DNA of 41,133 bases from assembly GCA_030536855.1 (NCBI GenBank), contig JAUNPK010000023.1:1-41133 (forward strand), written 5' to 3'. Shown here piece by piece: positions 22,687 to 32,459 of the stretch. The DNA is from Eubacteriales bacterium. GTDB lineage: Bacteria > Bacillota > Clostridia > Lachnospirales > Lachnospiraceae. Under the pieces are notes generated by a model. The model saw only the letters and a list, made by a program, of their open reading frames with translations, was not told where the DNA came from and made no database searches. A program made the translations under genes and the position numbers. Each line of letters begins with the position of its first letter. The first letter of the stretch is position 1.

Positions 22687-25017
22687 TTAATTTATAAGAT
22701 AGGATTGTCCTAATGACAGCCCCTGGTCATTACAAGGAACCAGCTCATTAATATAAACATTATATCCTAATGCTTCAAGTTCTGTGAATACATCTTTAAC
22801 CAACAATCTGTTTACAAAAACGCCTCCGGACAGAGCAATATCTTTAATTTTTTTGTCATTGCATATATTGTGGCAGATTTTAACAGTGAGAGATGAAATG
22901 ATTTTATGAAATAAATAAGCAAGTTTATATGCATTTTCCCCCTTTATCATTCTCTGATAAAGATAAATCACAATGGAAGTACCATCAATTATGTGACAGT
23001 TCTCAATATACTCAAGAAAATCGTACCGGATAGGTTTATCACTATCATGTTTAATGTTATCATCACCGGAATTGCTATCATTAGCATAAGTAAAGGAAGC
23101 GATTTCCAGATTTACGGCACATTCTCCTTCGTAAGAATTATAGTTGCATATGTTAAGAAGTGTGCTTATGGCATCGAATAATCTTCCCATAGAAGAGGAT
23201 TTAACAATTCCTATTCTGTTGTCAAATGAGGCATTAAGAATATCATTTTCATTCTTTGTAAAATTCATAAGATTAAGAATATTATTATATTCCTCAATAC
23301 TTATTAATGAACGTTTTACTCCGTCACGAATATAGGACAATAAAGAATATCTGCCATCTTTCATGGCAATATCAGAACCCAGCATATCCACGTATCCCAG
23401 ATGTCCCATTCTTTCAAATTCCATATTTTTAAAACAGAAAAATTCACTTCCCCACACATTTTTGTCAGTGCCGTATCCCGTACCGTCAAAGGATACTCCT
23501 GTCACATTGTCTGTCAGCCCGTGTTCAGCCATTACCGAGGCAATATGTGCATGATGATGATAGATTTGTTTTTTATCATTAACCTTCAAATCTGTTTCAT
23601 AAGGGGATGAAGATACATATCCCGGATGACAGTCGGTAACTGCAACCTGAGGATGTATATCCAACAAAGCCATCATATTATTTATAGATTTATTTCTGGC
23701 TTTTAAAGAATAAAAATTTTCAAGATCCCCAAAATAGCTGCTTAAATATACTGCGTTACCCCGGCTCAAGGCAAAGGAGGATTTTAAATCACCTCCCATG
23801 GCAATGGTATCACAGGAAAAATGTTTCTTTATTATCACAGGAGTGGGAACCAGCCCTCTTCCTCTTCGTATTATCTGAGGATGACCTGAAACTGCAACCT
23901 GATATATTGAGTCTTCAAGAGGAGTTACTATCCTCCGGTTATGAGTTAGCATAACATCAATTATCTTTTCATCCAGAAGCCTTATCATATCTTCATCATC
24001 TGTAATAATAGGTTCATTTCCTCTGTTACCGCTTGTCATAACAACAGGCCCGATTCTGTTAGTAAGAATAAGCTGAAGTGGGTTACAAGGAAGCATTGCC
24101 CCTACTCTGTCATTTCCCGTAAATAATTCTTCTAAGAGGACTTTGTCCTGAATCTTTTTTCTTTTAATAAGAACAATAGGTCTTTCATTGGAAAGAAGAA
24201 GTTTTTCTTCATCAGGGGAAACAAGAGCGTATTTTTTAACTGATTCAATATCGGGAAACATAACTGCAAAGGGCTTATTTTTCCTGTCTTTGGATTTTCT
24301 CAGGCGGGTGATTGCATCCATGCAGTCCGTCCGTAATACAAAATGGAAACCTCCAATATCTTTTACCGCAGCTATTTTACCCTCTTTAATGGATTTAATT
24401 GCAGCGTCAATACAAGATTCATCAGAAGTATCTATGCAGCTTCCGTCTTCGGATAAGAACCTAAGTCTGGGACCGCACATCTTGCATCCAATGGTTTGGG
24501 CATGCCTTCTTCTGTTCCCATTTCCTATATATTCCGCCTTGCAGTCATCACACATTTCAAATTCATCCATGGTAATATTGTCGCGGTCATAGGGAACGTT
24601 TTCCATAATACTGAATCTTGGACCACAACTCACACAACTGTTAAGAGGATATCCGTATCTTCTGTTTGAAATATCAAATATTTCCCGACTGCATTTTTTG
24701 CATACACACATATCAGGAGGAAGAAATCTTAATCCTTCATCAAAGGAGGTACTTTCTATAATTTTAAAGTCTTTAAATATTTGATTACTCTCTTTGACTA
24801 TAACATTGTCTACTCTTGCCCCGAAGCATTCACAATGTCTGATTTTTTCAATCATCAGACTGATGGAATCATCGGTTCCACAGGCGTCAATAATAACGAT
24901 ACCACCTGAATTTCTTACTTGTCCGTTAATATTAAGTTTTTCTGCCAGACTTGCAATAAAGGGGCGGAATCCCACCCCTTGAACAAGACCATATACAATT
25001 ATATTAACCGATTTCAC
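22687..25017 (-). CDS. hypF: Carbamoyltransferase HypF
   Basis: A 776-aa protein that makes the CN precursor by carbamoylating HypE. Domains in order: acylphosphatase (1-90, with GVGFRPF and RNSGGIV); two zinc fingers (about 105-185, CxxC...CxxC repeated); YrdC-like (about 200-380, with KDIGGFHF and the KR and SGN motifs); Kae1-like C-terminal domain (400-770, with HHHAHIASVMAEH metal site and ALSGGVFVNRLL). The codon at 25017 is GTG, with GGGCGG 6 nt upstream, so a GTG start is likely. Full length, no damage seen. Confidence 0.96.
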   Translation of the reverse strand: MKSVNIIVYGLVQGVGFRPFIASLAEKLNINGQVRNSGGIVIIDACGTDDSISLMIEKIRHCECFGARVDNVIVKESNQIFKDFKIIESTSFDEGLRFLPPDMCVCKKCSREIFDISNRRYGYPLNSCVSCGPRFSIMENVPYDRDNITMDEFEMCDDCKAEYIGNGNRRRHAQTIGCKMCGPRLRFLSEDGSCIDTSDESCIDAAIKSIKEGKIAAVKDIGGFHFVLRTDCMDAITRLRKSKDRKNKPFAVMFPDIESVKKYALVSPDEEKLLLSNERPIVLIKRKKIQDKVLLEELFTGNDRVGAMLPCNPLQLILTNRIGPVVMTSGNRGNEPIITDDEDMIRLLDEKIIDVMLTHNRRIVTPLEDSIYQVAVSGHPQIIRRGRGLVPTPVIIKKHFSCDTIAMGGDLKSSFALSRGNAVYLSSYFGDLENFYSLKARNKSINNMMALLDIHPQVAVTDCHPGYVSSSPYETDLKVNDKKQIYHHHAHIASVMAEHGLTDNVTGVSFDGTGYGTDKNVWGSEFFCFKNMEFERMGHLGYVDMLGSDIAMKDGRYSLLSYIRDGVKRSLISIEEYNNILNLMNFTKNENDILNASFDNRIGIVKSSSMGRLFDAISTLLNICNYNSYEGECAVNLEIASFTYANDSNSGDDNIKHDSDKPIRYDFLEYIENCHIIDGTSIVIYLYQRMIKGENAYKLAYLFHKIISSLTVKICHNICNDKKIKDIALSGGVFVNRLLVKDVFTELEALGYNVYINELVPCNDQGLSLGQSYLIN

Positions 25018-25031
25018 TTTAAACCGCCCTT

Positions 25032-25373
25032 CTAGCAGGATTCAATGCTGTCAATTGCCATCTCTTTTCCGGCATCCGTTGGGATACCCGGCGTTTTACA
25101 ATGAGGGCAGTCGTACATGAGAGGCTTTTTAGGAAATAATTCATTACAGTTAGGGCATCTAAGCATTGTTTTGGTGATTCTCACCGTAACTTTTGCTCCC
25201 TCACACATTGTTCCCACAGAAGCTTCATCAAAATATCCTTTTACAGCTTCAAAAGAATAACCGGAACTTTCACCGATAACCAGATTAATCTTAGTTACTT
25301 TTGTATGACCTTTTGATTTAGCATGAGCCTCAGCATGTTCTATTATTTCTACTGCTCCATGATATTCATGCAT
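25032..25373 (-). CDS. hypA: Nickel metallochaperone HypA
   Basis: A 113-aa protein that delivers Ni2+ to the hydrogenase. I take the ATG at 25373, 5 nt after AGAGGA, since it gives the required MHE start (His2 is the nickel ligand). Zinc-binding CPNC and CPHC motifs lie near residues 72 and 89. A longer frame overlapping the ferredoxin gene is a shadow. It follows echF by 34 bp. No HypB GTPase, its usual partner, is encoded in the window. Confidence 0.94.
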   Translation of the reverse strand: MHEYHGAVEIIEHAEAHAKSKGHTKVTKINLVIGESSGYSFEAVKGYFDEASVGTMCEGAKVTVRITKTMLRCPNCNELFPKKPLMYDCPHCKTPGIPTDAGKEMAIDSIESC

Positions 25374-25407
25374 AATTATCCTCTTTTCTGTGCATATTTT
25401 TCTGCAC

Positions 25408-25812
25408 CTATTTTGTATCCGGTTCACCCGGTTTACTTGCATCCTGCTTGTTTGCCTCAGGATCACTTACTTCCGGTTTGGTGTATACTTCTTCGGATTT
25501 TTTATTCATTGGCTCCTGATAACCGGGAACCATATGTAAGCATTTTTTAGGGCATTTTTCCACACAGTAACCGCATTGGACACAGTCGAATCTGTTAATT
25601 GTCCATGTTTTGGCTGTCCTGTCTACCTTTATTGCTCCTGACGGACAGTTCATTTTGCATATACCGCATGAGATACAGTCATCAATATTGATTTCTATAT
25701 GTCCCCGGCTTCTTTCCGGATATACAGCCGGCTTAGCCGGGTAATCTATTGTTACAGGTTTTGAAAATAGATTTTTAATCATTGTACCTGCAAAATTCAT
25801 TATCTTAGCCAT
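25408..25812 (-). CDS. echF: Ech hydrogenase ferredoxin subunit (2x[4Fe-4S])
   Basis: A 134-aa polyferredoxin subunit. Two cluster motifs are seen: Cys46/49/52/56 (CISCGICKMNC) and Cys77/80/83/87 (CVQCGYCVEKC), each with a following proline. It transfers electrons from reduced ferredoxin to the hydrogenase. The C-terminal 35 residues (after GYQEPMNKK) are charged and likely disordered, longer than most EchF tails. It lies between echE and hypA, completing the six-subunit set. Confidence 0.92.
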   Translation of the reverse strand: MAKIMNFAGTMIKNLFSKPVTIDYPAKPAVYPERSRGHIEINIDDCISCGICKMNCPSGAIKVDRTAKTWTINRFDCVQCGYCVEKCPKKCLHMVPGYQEPMNKKSEEVYTKPEVSDPEANKQDASKPGEPDTK

Positions 25813-25848
25813 AATCTTACCTCCAATTTGTCCGCTCTTAAAGATATT

Positions 25849-26928
25849 CTAACGTTCTGTACAACTGATACATGGATCAATAGTAAGAACAAGAAGTGGG
25901 ACATCTGCAAGATCAGCTCCCTTAAGTGTTTCAAGCATACCCGGAAGATTTGCAAATGTAGGAGTCCTGACTCTCATTCGGTCTAAGAATTTTGTACCGT
26001 TAGCTTTAACGTAATAAATGGCTTCTCCTCTTGGTTGTTCAACTCTCATGAAATATTCACCCTCAGGATTTCCCTTAACAGGAACAGATATATCCCCTGA
26101 AGGCATTTTGGATGATGCCTGACGTATAATATCAATTGACTGGAATAATTCGCTTATTCTTACATAACATCTGGCATAACTGTCTCCAATATCACTTGTT
26201 ATCGGCTCAAAGTCAATATAAGGATATGCTGCATATCCACGCTTTCTCATATCAATATCAAGGCCGCTGGCTCTTCCGAAAGGACCTACACAGCCTAAAT
26301 CATGAGCCTGCTGTTTTGTAAGGACTCCGATATTTTTAAGTCTGCTCTCAACTGTATAATCTTCAAGAAATGTCTTCTTTATTGTGAGGATTTCTTTTTC
26401 CATATCATCTAAAACAGAGAGAATGGTTCTCATCATATCCGGTTCAATATCTTTTAAAACTCCTCCGATTTTATTTACGGAGAATATACACCTGCCGCCT
26501 GTTGTAAGTTCAAAAATATCAAGGATTTTCTCTCTCATTCTCCAGCACTGGTAAAACAAGCTTTCGAATCCAAATGCATCCGCCAGTAAACCTAACCACA
26601 GAAGATGACTGTGCATTCTGGACAATTCACACCAGATTGTTCTTAGGAATTTGCCTCTGTCAGGGACTTCCACATTCATTATGTGTTCAAGGCTCTCGCA
26701 GTATCCCATACCGTGCATGAAACTGCAGATTCCGCAGGTTCTTTCAACAACATAGGTCATTTCGTTAAAATCCTTCTTTTCCACAAGGCTTTCCAGTCCG
26801 CGGTGTACAAATCCTATGGAAGGTACTGCTTCAATAACTTTTTCATCTTCTATCACAAGGTCAAGATGAATCGGCTCAGGAAGAACCGGGTGCTGGGGTC
26901 CGAATGGTATTACACTTCTTTTTCCCAT
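25849..26928 (-). CDS. echE: Ech [NiFe]-hydrogenase large (catalytic) subunit
   Basis: A 359-aa group-4 [NiFe]-hydrogenase large subunit. The L1 motif RTCGICSFMHG (Cys65, Cys68) and the L2 motif DPCISCTER (Cys353, Cys356) hold the Ni-Fe centre. The protein ends at Arg359 directly after L2, so there is no C-terminal extension to be cut by a maturation protease; none is encoded here. It oxidises or evolves H2 coupled to ferredoxin and to ion translocation. Neighbours echD and echF border it at 1 bp and 36 bp. Confidence 0.95.
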   Translation of the reverse strand: MGKRSVIPFGPQHPVLPEPIHLDLVIEDEKVIEAVPSIGFVHRGLESLVEKKDFNEMTYVVERTCGICSFMHGMGYCESLEHIMNVEVPDRGKFLRTIWCELSRMHSHLLWLGLLADAFGFESLFYQCWRMREKILDIFELTTGGRCIFSVNKIGGVLKDIEPDMMRTILSVLDDMEKEILTIKKTFLEDYTVESRLKNIGVLTKQQAHDLGCVGPFGRASGLDIDMRKRGYAAYPYIDFEPITSDIGDSYARCYVRISELFQSIDIIRQASSKMPSGDISVPVKGNPEGEYFMRVEQPRGEAIYYVKANGTKFLDRMRVRTPTFANLPGMLETLKGADLADVPLLVLTIDPCISCTER

Positions 26929-26929
26929 C

Positions 26930-27304
26930 TTATTGTTCCTCCTTTTTCTTTAAAAATGGTGTCTCTTCTTTTATTCTGTATAACTTATCATTGTAATCAA
27001 GATTTATAAGTTTGATTTTAACACCAAACAACTCTTTCATTTCGTTCTCATAAAGAAATGCATAAGGGTAAAACTCTGTTATACTTGGTATTTCTACAGA
27101 GGTATCTATTACAAGCCGTAATGTTATATACCTGTAAGTCCCTTCCTGCGCAAAAGAGTAGCTGAGTTCGTATTTTTCATTTACTACCGCTGCACAGGCC
27201 TGTGAAAGTCTAAGACCCTGTCTTTTCATTTCCATAACCTTGTTCAATAAATTCTCCGGTGTAATCTCTATCAGCTCGTTGTCCGGACATATTACTTCTG
27301 ACAT
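26930..27304 (-). CDS. echD: Ech hydrogenase subunit D (NuoC/30-kDa-like)
   Basis: A 124-aa short relative of the 30-kDa complex-I subunit. The typical segment IPSITEFYPYAFLYENEMKELFG (read in two halves) is present in residues 75-97 and is the family signature. Ech-type enzymes have such a truncated form. It connects the small and large subunits. It ends 1 bp before echE and starts 4 bp after echC. Confidence 0.88.
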   Translation of the reverse strand: MSEVICPDNELIEITPENLLNKVMEMKRQGLRLSQACAAVVNEKYELSYSFAQEGTYRYITLRLVIDTSVEIPSITEFYPYAFLYENEMKELFGVKIKLINLDYNDKLYRIKEETPFLKKKEEQ

Positions 27305-27308
27305 TTCG

Positions 27309-27773
27309 CTACTCTCCTTTCTTATTCCTTCTTTTTTCCTTTATCATAGCTTCATGTTCATCAGATCTTTGCTGGAACAATTCAACAGCTTTAACAACTC
27401 CGTCTATAATTGCCTGGGGCCTTGCAGCACATCCTGGTACATATATATCTACCGGAATTGTTGTATCTGCACCACCAAGAATATTATAGCATTCCTTAAA
27501 TACTCCCCCGGTACATGCACACACACCTACGGCAACAACTACCTTAGGTCTTGGCATCTGATTATACAACTGTCTTACAACCTCTTGATTTTGAGTATTA
27601 ATACCTCCTGTTATTAACAGGATATCTGCCTGCATTGGATCGCCTGTATTAACAACGCCAAATCGTTCAACATCGTAAACAGGTGTAAGACAGGCTAATA
27701 CTTCAATATCACAACCATTGCAACTGGAACCATCATAATGGAGCAGCCATGGGGATCTTTTTACTTTTGCCAT
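27309..27773 (-). CDS. echC: Ech hydrogenase small subunit (NuoB-like)
   Basis: A 154-aa Fe-S subunit of the NuoB/group-4 hydrogenase small-subunit family. Cluster ligands are Cys18/Cys21 (SSCNGCD), Cys85 (GVCACTGGVFKE) and Cys114 (VPGCAARPQ), which form the single proximal [4Fe-4S]. It passes electrons to the Ni-Fe site in EchE. It lies 10 bp after echB. Length is typical. Confidence 0.95.
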   Translation of the reverse strand: MAKVKRSPWLLHYDGSSCNGCDIEVLACLTPVYDVERFGVVNTGDPMQADILLITGGINTQNQEVVRQLYNQMPRPKVVVAVGVCACTGGVFKECYNILGGADTTIPVDIYVPGCAARPQAIIDGVVKAVELFQQRSDEHEAMIKEKRRNKKGE

Positions 27774-27783
27774 AACGCACCTC

Positions 27784-28644
27784 CTAAACCAGCATTAAAA
27801 TCAACAGATTAACACCTGCTAACAACAGAGTAGATATCCATGTTGACTTTAACATAAAGTTCCATTTTACCCGGGCAGAAACATTATCAATAAGAGTCTC
27901 CACAAAACATACTGCAAGTACAACAATAATTGCAGCAATATAACTTGAAGGATTTTTATTAATAATAAACAATGCTACAACTCCCAGAAGGAAAACATTT
28001 TCATACCATTCAGTTATTGTGTAATAAGCCAGATTTCGTCCACCCATCTCTGTTGTAAGACCTTTTACCAGCTCCTGATGAGGATGGTGTGAAGTACTCA
28101 AATCAAAAGGTGACTTACGCATTTTAATTGTAAGAATAAATATGTATGATAAGAAAAATCCCGGAAGGAAGAGAATTGCACTGGTATCTTGCATAACTAT
28201 ATCTCTTACGTTGAAGCTTCCTGATGCCAGATATAATCCGACACAGGCAAGTAACACCGCCGGTTCATAGGCCATCATCTGGATAAGTTCTCTTGATGAA
28301 CCGAGAGAACTGTAAGGAGAATTTGTAATAGCTCCCGCAAACACAAGAAATGTTGAACCGGTTGAAATTATGAAGAAGCAGAATAAAATATCACTTCCTG
28401 CAAAGAACATACATCCTGCAAGAATCTGTGTCATACAAAATGATGCAACGAGAAATTCCTGGGATCTGTTAACTGCAATATTTTGTTTATGCATAAGCTT
28501 TGCAACATCATAAAAAGGCTGTAACAGCGGAGGTCCGATTCTTCCCTGCATTCTTGCAGAGATTTTTCTGTCCAGTCCGTCTAATAATCCTCCAATAAAG
28601 GGTGCAAGTATAAGATAAATAACAAAGCTTAATAATGCTGTCAT
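27784..28644 (-). CDS. echB: Ech hydrogenase membrane subunit B (NuoH-like)
   Basis: A 286-aa membrane protein with about eight helices, related to NuoH. The cytoplasmic loop RMQGRIGPPLLQPFYDVAKL (residues 31-50) and the acidic helix AYEPAVLL are family marks. It forms the membrane anchor for the hydrophilic arm. Its ATG overlaps the stop of echA by 4 bp (ATGA). Confidence 0.94.
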   Translation of the reverse strand: MTALLSFVIYLILAPFIGGLLDGLDRKISARMQGRIGPPLLQPFYDVAKLMHKQNIAVNRSQEFLVASFCMTQILAGCMFFAGSDILFCFFIISTGSTFLVFAGAITNSPYSSLGSSRELIQMMAYEPAVLLACVGLYLASGSFNVRDIVMQDTSAILFLPGFFLSYIFILTIKMRKSPFDLSTSHHPHQELVKGLTTEMGGRNLAYYTITEWYENVFLLGVVALFIINKNPSSYIAAIIVVLAVCFVETLIDNVSARVKWNFMLKSTWISTLLLAGVNLLILMLV

Positions 28645-30554
28645 AACAATGCACCTCCCATAATTATTGTAAGCATAACGATAAGAATAGATGAGGATAT
28701 AATTTCACAAGGTACCATAATCTTCCGTTGTCCTATGAAATCCTTAAAATACCAGTTTGACATAACAAGTTTCTTGGAATCTCCAAAAGAATCCGTAAAA
28801 TGGACGTCATCTCCTTCATTAATACCATTCATATAAGCAGGTTTTTTATTAATCTGTTCCTTCTTGGTATGTGTAAATGTAATTATAGGAACCGCAAATA
28901 TAAAGCAGATAATGATAACAAGAGTGTAGAGAATTTTCATTGAAAGTACGGTACATGAAGAGCCGTACATTTCCAAAAGAAGAGGCTCTACATATGTTCT
29001 TGAAAGTAAAGGGAACATAATACAGAGAGCTATCATCAAAACTGCATGAATAGAAAGAGAAATCATTTCATCCCTCTTTGTTATTACTTTAATCTTAGGC
29101 TCATTGGTATAGCTTATAATTTTACTCATCCATTTTGTCCAGTAAAGCATAGTTGTTGCTGAACCATAGCAGATAAGAAGAACCAGTATAATATTATTGG
29201 CATCTACACATGCTTTAAGTGCAGACCATTTAGATATAAGCATTCCGAAAGGTGCCAGAAACATACCGGCAATACCTATGAACATAAATGAACCCAGACT
29301 TGGTATTCTATAAACAAGACCATGCATATCTTCAACATCTCTTGAGTGGGTTGAATTTTCAACCGCACCAATATCCTGGAAAAGTAAAGATTTGGATACT
29401 GCATGGAATATCATCAAAAATATACCTGCCCATAATGTTTCAGCACGTCCGATACCTGAGCAGGCAACCATAAGTCCAAGGTTGGATATTGTGGAAAATG
29501 CAAGAACCTTTTTACCGTCACTCTGGGCAATTGCCATAAGGGAAGCAACAAAAAATGTAAATCCGCCTATGTAGCTCACCATATTTCCTGTCAATGTATC
29601 CCGCATGGCAGGTGCCAGACGGAATAATATGTATATACCAGCCTTAACCATTGTTGCACTGTGCAAAAGGGCAGAAGATGGTGTCGGTGCAACCATGGCA
29701 CCCATAAGCCACTTGGAAAATGGCATCTGTGCAGCTTTTGTAAGAGCAGCAAAGGCTATAAGAGTAACCGGTATAACTGCAAAGGAATCCTTTGCAATAC
29801 CGCTGTTAATTAACATTGTTAATGAATCGTTTCCATAGGCATATATCTGATATGTAATTCCTAGTGCCAGTGCGGTACCACCAAGCAGATTCATCCATAA
29901 AGCCCTGAATGAGTTGGTGACAGCTTCATCTGTTCTGGTGTATCCAATTAGCATAAATGAACATACGCTGGTGGTTTCCCAGAAAACATCCACCCATAAT
30001 AAACTCTGGGATAGAACAAAACCAAACATGGCTCCCATAAATATAAACAGAAGCATAAAGAAATAGCCTCTTCTGTCCTTAACCTCAGTATGGTGATGGT
30101 GGTGATAATTATGCATATATCCCACTGCATAAACAATAATCAGACTCCCAACAAGTCCGATTATTATGCACATAAGAACAGAAAGATAATCAATACGGAT
30201 ATGTGCTATTGCTTCTCTTTCAGGTCCGAAAAGCTCAACATATACAATTAAAAGTGTAGGAATTATGGTAAGCAGACTTATGATATATCTTTTGTATTTG
30301 AAACAAAGGTATGTCACAATCACCATTAAAACCAATTCAAAGCCTATAATTATCATATTTACGATTTCAGTATCGTAAAATAATTCTATTACGTGGCAGC
30401 CTCCCATAATCCACTGGGTCGTAAAAATTCCAACGGCAGCTATAATAAACACAGCACTTGAATATGCCAAAAAGTTCCTGAACTTGTGATTAGGAACAGT
30501 GATCATCAGCAGTGCAACAAGTAATGGATAACATATAAGAAAAATAGATAACAC
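28641..30554 (-). CDS. echA: Ech hydrogenase membrane subunit A (NuoL/MrpA-like ion pump)
   Basis: A 637-aa polytopic antiporter-like subunit. The core LLGTALALG... LTKAAQMPFSKWLMGAM (Lys and His pair of the pump) and PTPSSALLHSATMVKAGIY match the NuoL family. A histidine-rich loop (HNYHHHHHTEV) follows TM4. It translocates H+ or Na+ during H2 turnover. The start codon is GTG at 30554, with GGAG 8 nt upstream. It is the first gene of the ech-hyp operon (eleven genes, about 10 kb). About 16 helices are predicted. Confidence 0.94.
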   Translation of the reverse strand: MLSIFLICYPLLVALLMITVPNHKFRNFLAYSSAVFIIAAVGIFTTQWIMGGCHVIELFYDTEIVNMIIIGFELVLMVIVTYLCFKYKRYIISLLTIIPTLLIVYVELFGPEREAIAHIRIDYLSVLMCIIIGLVGSLIIVYAVGYMHNYHHHHHTEVKDRRGYFFMLLFIFMGAMFGFVLSQSLLWVDVFWETTSVCSFMLIGYTRTDEAVTNSFRALWMNLLGGTALALGITYQIYAYGNDSLTMLINSGIAKDSFAVIPVTLIAFAALTKAAQMPFSKWLMGAMVAPTPSSALLHSATMVKAGIYILFRLAPAMRDTLTGNMVSYIGGFTFFVASLMAIAQSDGKKVLAFSTISNLGLMVACSGIGRAETLWAGIFLMIFHAVSKSLLFQDIGAVENSTHSRDVEDMHGLVYRIPSLGSFMFIGIAGMFLAPFGMLISKWSALKACVDANNIILVLLICYGSATTMLYWTKWMSKIISYTNEPKIKVITKRDEMISLSIHAVLMIALCIMFPLLSRTYVEPLLLEMYGSSCTVLSMKILYTLVIIICFIFAVPIITFTHTKKEQINKKPAYMNGINEGDDVHFTDSFGDSKKLVMSNWYFKDFIGQRKIMVPCEIISSSILIVMLTIIMGGALL

Positions 30555-30595
30555 TCTATAATCTCCTTCCCATATTTAATAAAATTTTAATAGAA

Positions 30596-30624
30596 ATTAT
30601 AGCATTTTTTAATAAAAATATAAA
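30596..30624 (-). promoter_or_regulatory. Promoter of the ech-hyp operon
   Basis: A perfect TATAAT (30601-30596) with TTTATA (30624-30619) 17 bp upstream on the minus strand, about 45 nt before the GTG of echA. The -35 is weak, which would fit help from an activator, but no operator is evident. Confidence 0.6.
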
Positions 30625-30683
30625 CATTAGAAAAATATTTTTTTAAAGTTTTCCTTGGATTTTAAATAAAATTATCTGATAGG

Positions 30684-32459
30684 TTAAATCATTAACCCCG
30701 ATTTTTCCTTACTTGCATTAATTATTGTATTTAGCTTTTTGCAAGGAATTGCAATAACTATACCTATAAGAAGTGAAATTATTACATAAATTCCAAGACA
30801 TAATATACATTTCCAATAATAACCTCCGTAGGTACCACCGACGCATTCACGTAAAGCATCCATTGCATAGGTAAATGGTAAATATTTATATATAGCCTGA
30901 TATATGGCAGGAAGACATTGTATTGGGAATGTTCCTCCGGCTCCCGCAACCTGGATAACCATTATAACTACAGCAACAGCCTCACCGATATTTTCAAATG
31001 CAACGGTAAGAGAGTATGTAATCATGGTAAATACAAAGGATGTAAAAGCACAGGCAAACCAGAATTTAATCGGATGATTACATTGTATCTTTATGTATAG
31101 AAGGTCTCCAAGACATATTAATAAGGCCTGGGCTTGTCCGATTAGGAAAAATATCATATATCTTCCAAAGAAGGTTTGAACAGAATTTATTTTCGTATCT
31201 TCATCAAAATCTTTCACCTTTACATGAATAATGGCAACTAATATTAATGCACCTACCCATATGGCCAGTACTGAGTAAAATGGAGACATGGCAGAACCAT
31301 AATTTTCAATAGGATACAAATCAACAGAATCAATAGCCACCGGTGAGGAAACAAAGTTGGATAATTCCTCTGAATCCAGTGAAACGGCGGTTTGAAGAAG
31401 GCTGTAGGTACCACTCTCCTTGAAATTGATAAGATTGTCAATGGACTCTTGAAGCTGACTTTCAAGGTCATGTACTATAGCCAGACTGTCATTTATTGTA
31501 CTTTCTATATTTTCCACTGCCTTGCTGTAATCATCTATGCTGACACATAATTCGTCATAGATATTGGATATTGAGTTCATGTAATTCTGTATGGTATTTA
31601 TATCTGTTGACATCACACCAAATATATCAGAATCCATAAGACTGCTCTTTCCTATTGTGTTTTGCAAATCTGTTAATAATGTCTGCTGAGTTGTTAAATG
31701 ATCTGAGACATTGGGATTCATAGCACCTGCTGTTTCTGCGGTTGAATCAGCGGTGCCGACAATATTAGAGAGAGCTGTGAGCATAGTGTCAAAGGAATTA
31801 ATCTGCACATCAGCTACTTTTAATTTTGCAATAATAAGATCAATCAGGGTATTACCTGAAATATTTTCATCTTCCCGGGAAACTTCTGTTGTATCAGTAT
31901 GTCCCGGTGCATTGACTATACCTATGGATTTAACAAGAGAATTGGTTAGTGTACTTATAAATGTGGCATTAACCTGCTGTTTAACTGAGGTTTTTGCCTT
32001 ATCTGTAATTTTGGGTGCTATAGCATTCTTTTTCTGATTGGTGTAGTATATTATTTCAGGATGAGTCATACTGTCACTCATAAAGCTTACCATATCTTTG
32101 GAAAAATCGGCAGGCATTATAAGTGCTGCATAATAATCTCCTGACCTGACACCTTCAATTGCATCATTGGAGCTGTCTGTAAATACCCATCCGATGGAAT
32201 CGTTGGTCTTTAATGCTTCTACTATATTGGCACTTATATTAATGTTAACCCCTGCTATATCGATTCCTGTATCATCATAGGAAACAGCTACTTTAATATT
32301 ACTTGTAGCAGATGGTCCATAGGGATCCCAGTTTGACAAAATATTAAACCATGCATAGAGAGAAGGCAGGATGCCAAGTCCCATTACAACTACTAATGCT
32401 ACTACATTTTTACCTATATTCCTGCAGTCACGCCGGAAAATCCTAAAAATATTTTTCAT
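30684..32459 (-). CDS. YhgE/Pip-family membrane protein (shorter paralog)
   Basis: A 591-aa protein with one N-terminal helix (about 18-38; start MKNIFRIFRRDCRNIGKNVV), a long extracellular part (about 45-370) and five C-terminal helices of ABC-2 type ending near 575. The family hallmarks PSLYAWFNILSNWDPYG and FPIQCLPAIYQAIYKYLPFTYAMDALREC are present (written here in pieces only). Pip of lactococci is a phage receptor; the family role is otherwise unknown, with links to EsaA-like proteins. Its start overlaps the small gene's stop by one base, so the three genes of this cluster are coupled. Paralogous to the 731-aa protein. Confidence 0.88.
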   Translation of the reverse strand: MKNIFRIFRRDCRNIGKNVVALVVVMGLGILPSLYAWFNILSNWDPYGPSATSNIKVAVSYDDTGIDIAGVNINISANIVEALKTNDSIGWVFTDSSNDAIEGVRSGDYYAALIMPADFSKDMVSFMSDSMTHPEIIYYTNQKKNAIAPKITDKAKTSVKQQVNATFISTLTNSLVKSIGIVNAPGHTDTTEVSREDENISGNTLIDLIIAKLKVADVQINSFDTMLTALSNIVGTADSTAETAGAMNPNVSDHLTTQQTLLTDLQNTIGKSSLMDSDIFGVMSTDINTIQNYMNSISNIYDELCVSIDDYSKAVENIESTINDSLAIVHDLESQLQESIDNLINFKESGTYSLLQTAVSLDSEELSNFVSSPVAIDSVDLYPIENYGSAMSPFYSVLAIWVGALILVAIIHVKVKDFDEDTKINSVQTFFGRYMIFFLIGQAQALLICLGDLLYIKIQCNHPIKFWFACAFTSFVFTMITYSLTVAFENIGEAVAVVIMVIQVAGAGGTFPIQCLPAIYQAIYKYLPFTYAMDALRECVGGTYGGYYWKCILCLGIYVIISLLIGIVIAIPCKKLNTIINASKEKSGLMI

